Positions 5,690 through 5,827 of a stretch of DNA of 5,827 nt are shown piece after piece (the stretch's first letter is position 1; each line of letters begins with the position of its first letter). This stretch comes from an uncultured Altererythrobacter sp. Its GTDB lineage: Bacteria > Pseudomonadota > Alphaproteobacteria > Sphingomonadales > Sphingomonadaceae. The position numbers and the translations under genes are program-made. The stretch spans positions 1-5,827 of the forward strand of contig CAMPIA010000093.1 of assembly GCA_946886175.1 (NCBI GenBank), read 5' to 3'. The notes below the pieces were generated by a model. The model had not been told where the DNA came from. It ran no database searches and saw only the letters and a program-made list of their open reading frames with translations.

Positions 5690-5827
5690 TCAGCCAGCCG
5701 CCAGCGCCGCGAGCAGCAGCAGCGCGACGATGTTGGTGATCTTGATCATCGGGTTCACGGCCGGGCCGGCGGTGTCCTTGTAGGGATCGCCGACCGTGTC
5801 GCCGGTCACTGCGGCATGGTGGGCGAC
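5690..5827 (-). CDS. hppA: Membrane-bound proton-translocating pyrophosphatase, C-terminal end
   Basis: Only the last 45 codons and the TGA (5692-5690) are in the window; the rest lies beyond the right edge. The translation contains [19 protein letters not shown] followed by [18 protein letters not shown]. This is the very conserved C-terminus of H+-pumping membrane pyrophosphatases, which use PPi hydrolysis to export protons across the inner membrane. The GDxxGDPxKDT segment carries acidic residues and a lysine of the Mg-PPi site, and the hydrophobic tail is the last helix. The family assignment is nearly certain. The region that distinguishes K+-dependent from K+-independent and Na+ from H+ pumps is not visible, so that subtype is open. 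Confidence 0.95.
   Translation of the reverse strand, partial: VAHHAAVTGDTVGDPYKDTAGPAVNPMIKITNIVALLLLAALAAG

Overview
The window looks like chromosomal DNA from a GC-rich alphaproteobacterium. A Sphingomonadales/Erythrobacter-type organism is my best guess. This rests on the strongly GC-biased third codon positions, the protein sequences (a sphingomonad-like TesB, and a membrane pyrophosphatase C-terminus), GANTC sites, and TTAACC-type boxes resembling CtrA half-sites. The taxonomic placement is inference. I see no mobile element, CRISPR array, tRNA or rRNA.

Left part (1-2226, + strand): the 3' portion of a large membrane-anchored c-di-GMP signalling protein. It has a CHASE2-like sensor, transmembrane helices, a degenerate GGDEF domain, and an EAL domain with its catalytic residues in place. 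The reading frame is open at the window edge, so the true start is probably upstream.

Middle (2218-2380, + strand): a compact element not explained by the large genes. Two GGTTAAC boxes overlap the end of the EAL gene. They are followed by an 11-bp hairpin that holds part of a strong Shine-Dalgarno, a 12-codon ORF in which half the residues are aromatic (MGWSWFYEWLFS), a second small hairpin over the ORF end, and a near-ideal intrinsic terminator. No + strand gene follows, so this resembles a free-standing leader-peptide or small-RNA unit. It is the most interesting item here. From 2378 to 2563 there is only convergent intergenic DNA with a cluster of GANTC sites.

Right part (5554-2564, - strand): a tightly packed three-gene set, probably one operon. 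In transcription order it is a BioF2/CelD-like GNAT acyltransferase, then an FIH-like JmjC/cupin oxygenase starting one base after the GNAT stop, then a TesB-type acyl-CoA thioesterase. The operon converges on the EAL/micro-ORF transcript, and the palindromic terminator between them could stop both. What the first two enzymes act on cannot be read from the sequence.

Far right (5827-5690, - strand): the last 45 codons of hppA, a membrane proton-pumping pyrophosphatase. It is followed by a GC-rich hairpin and a 135-bp gap containing an inverted pair of CGTTAA(A)CCTTC boxes in front of the GNAT gene.
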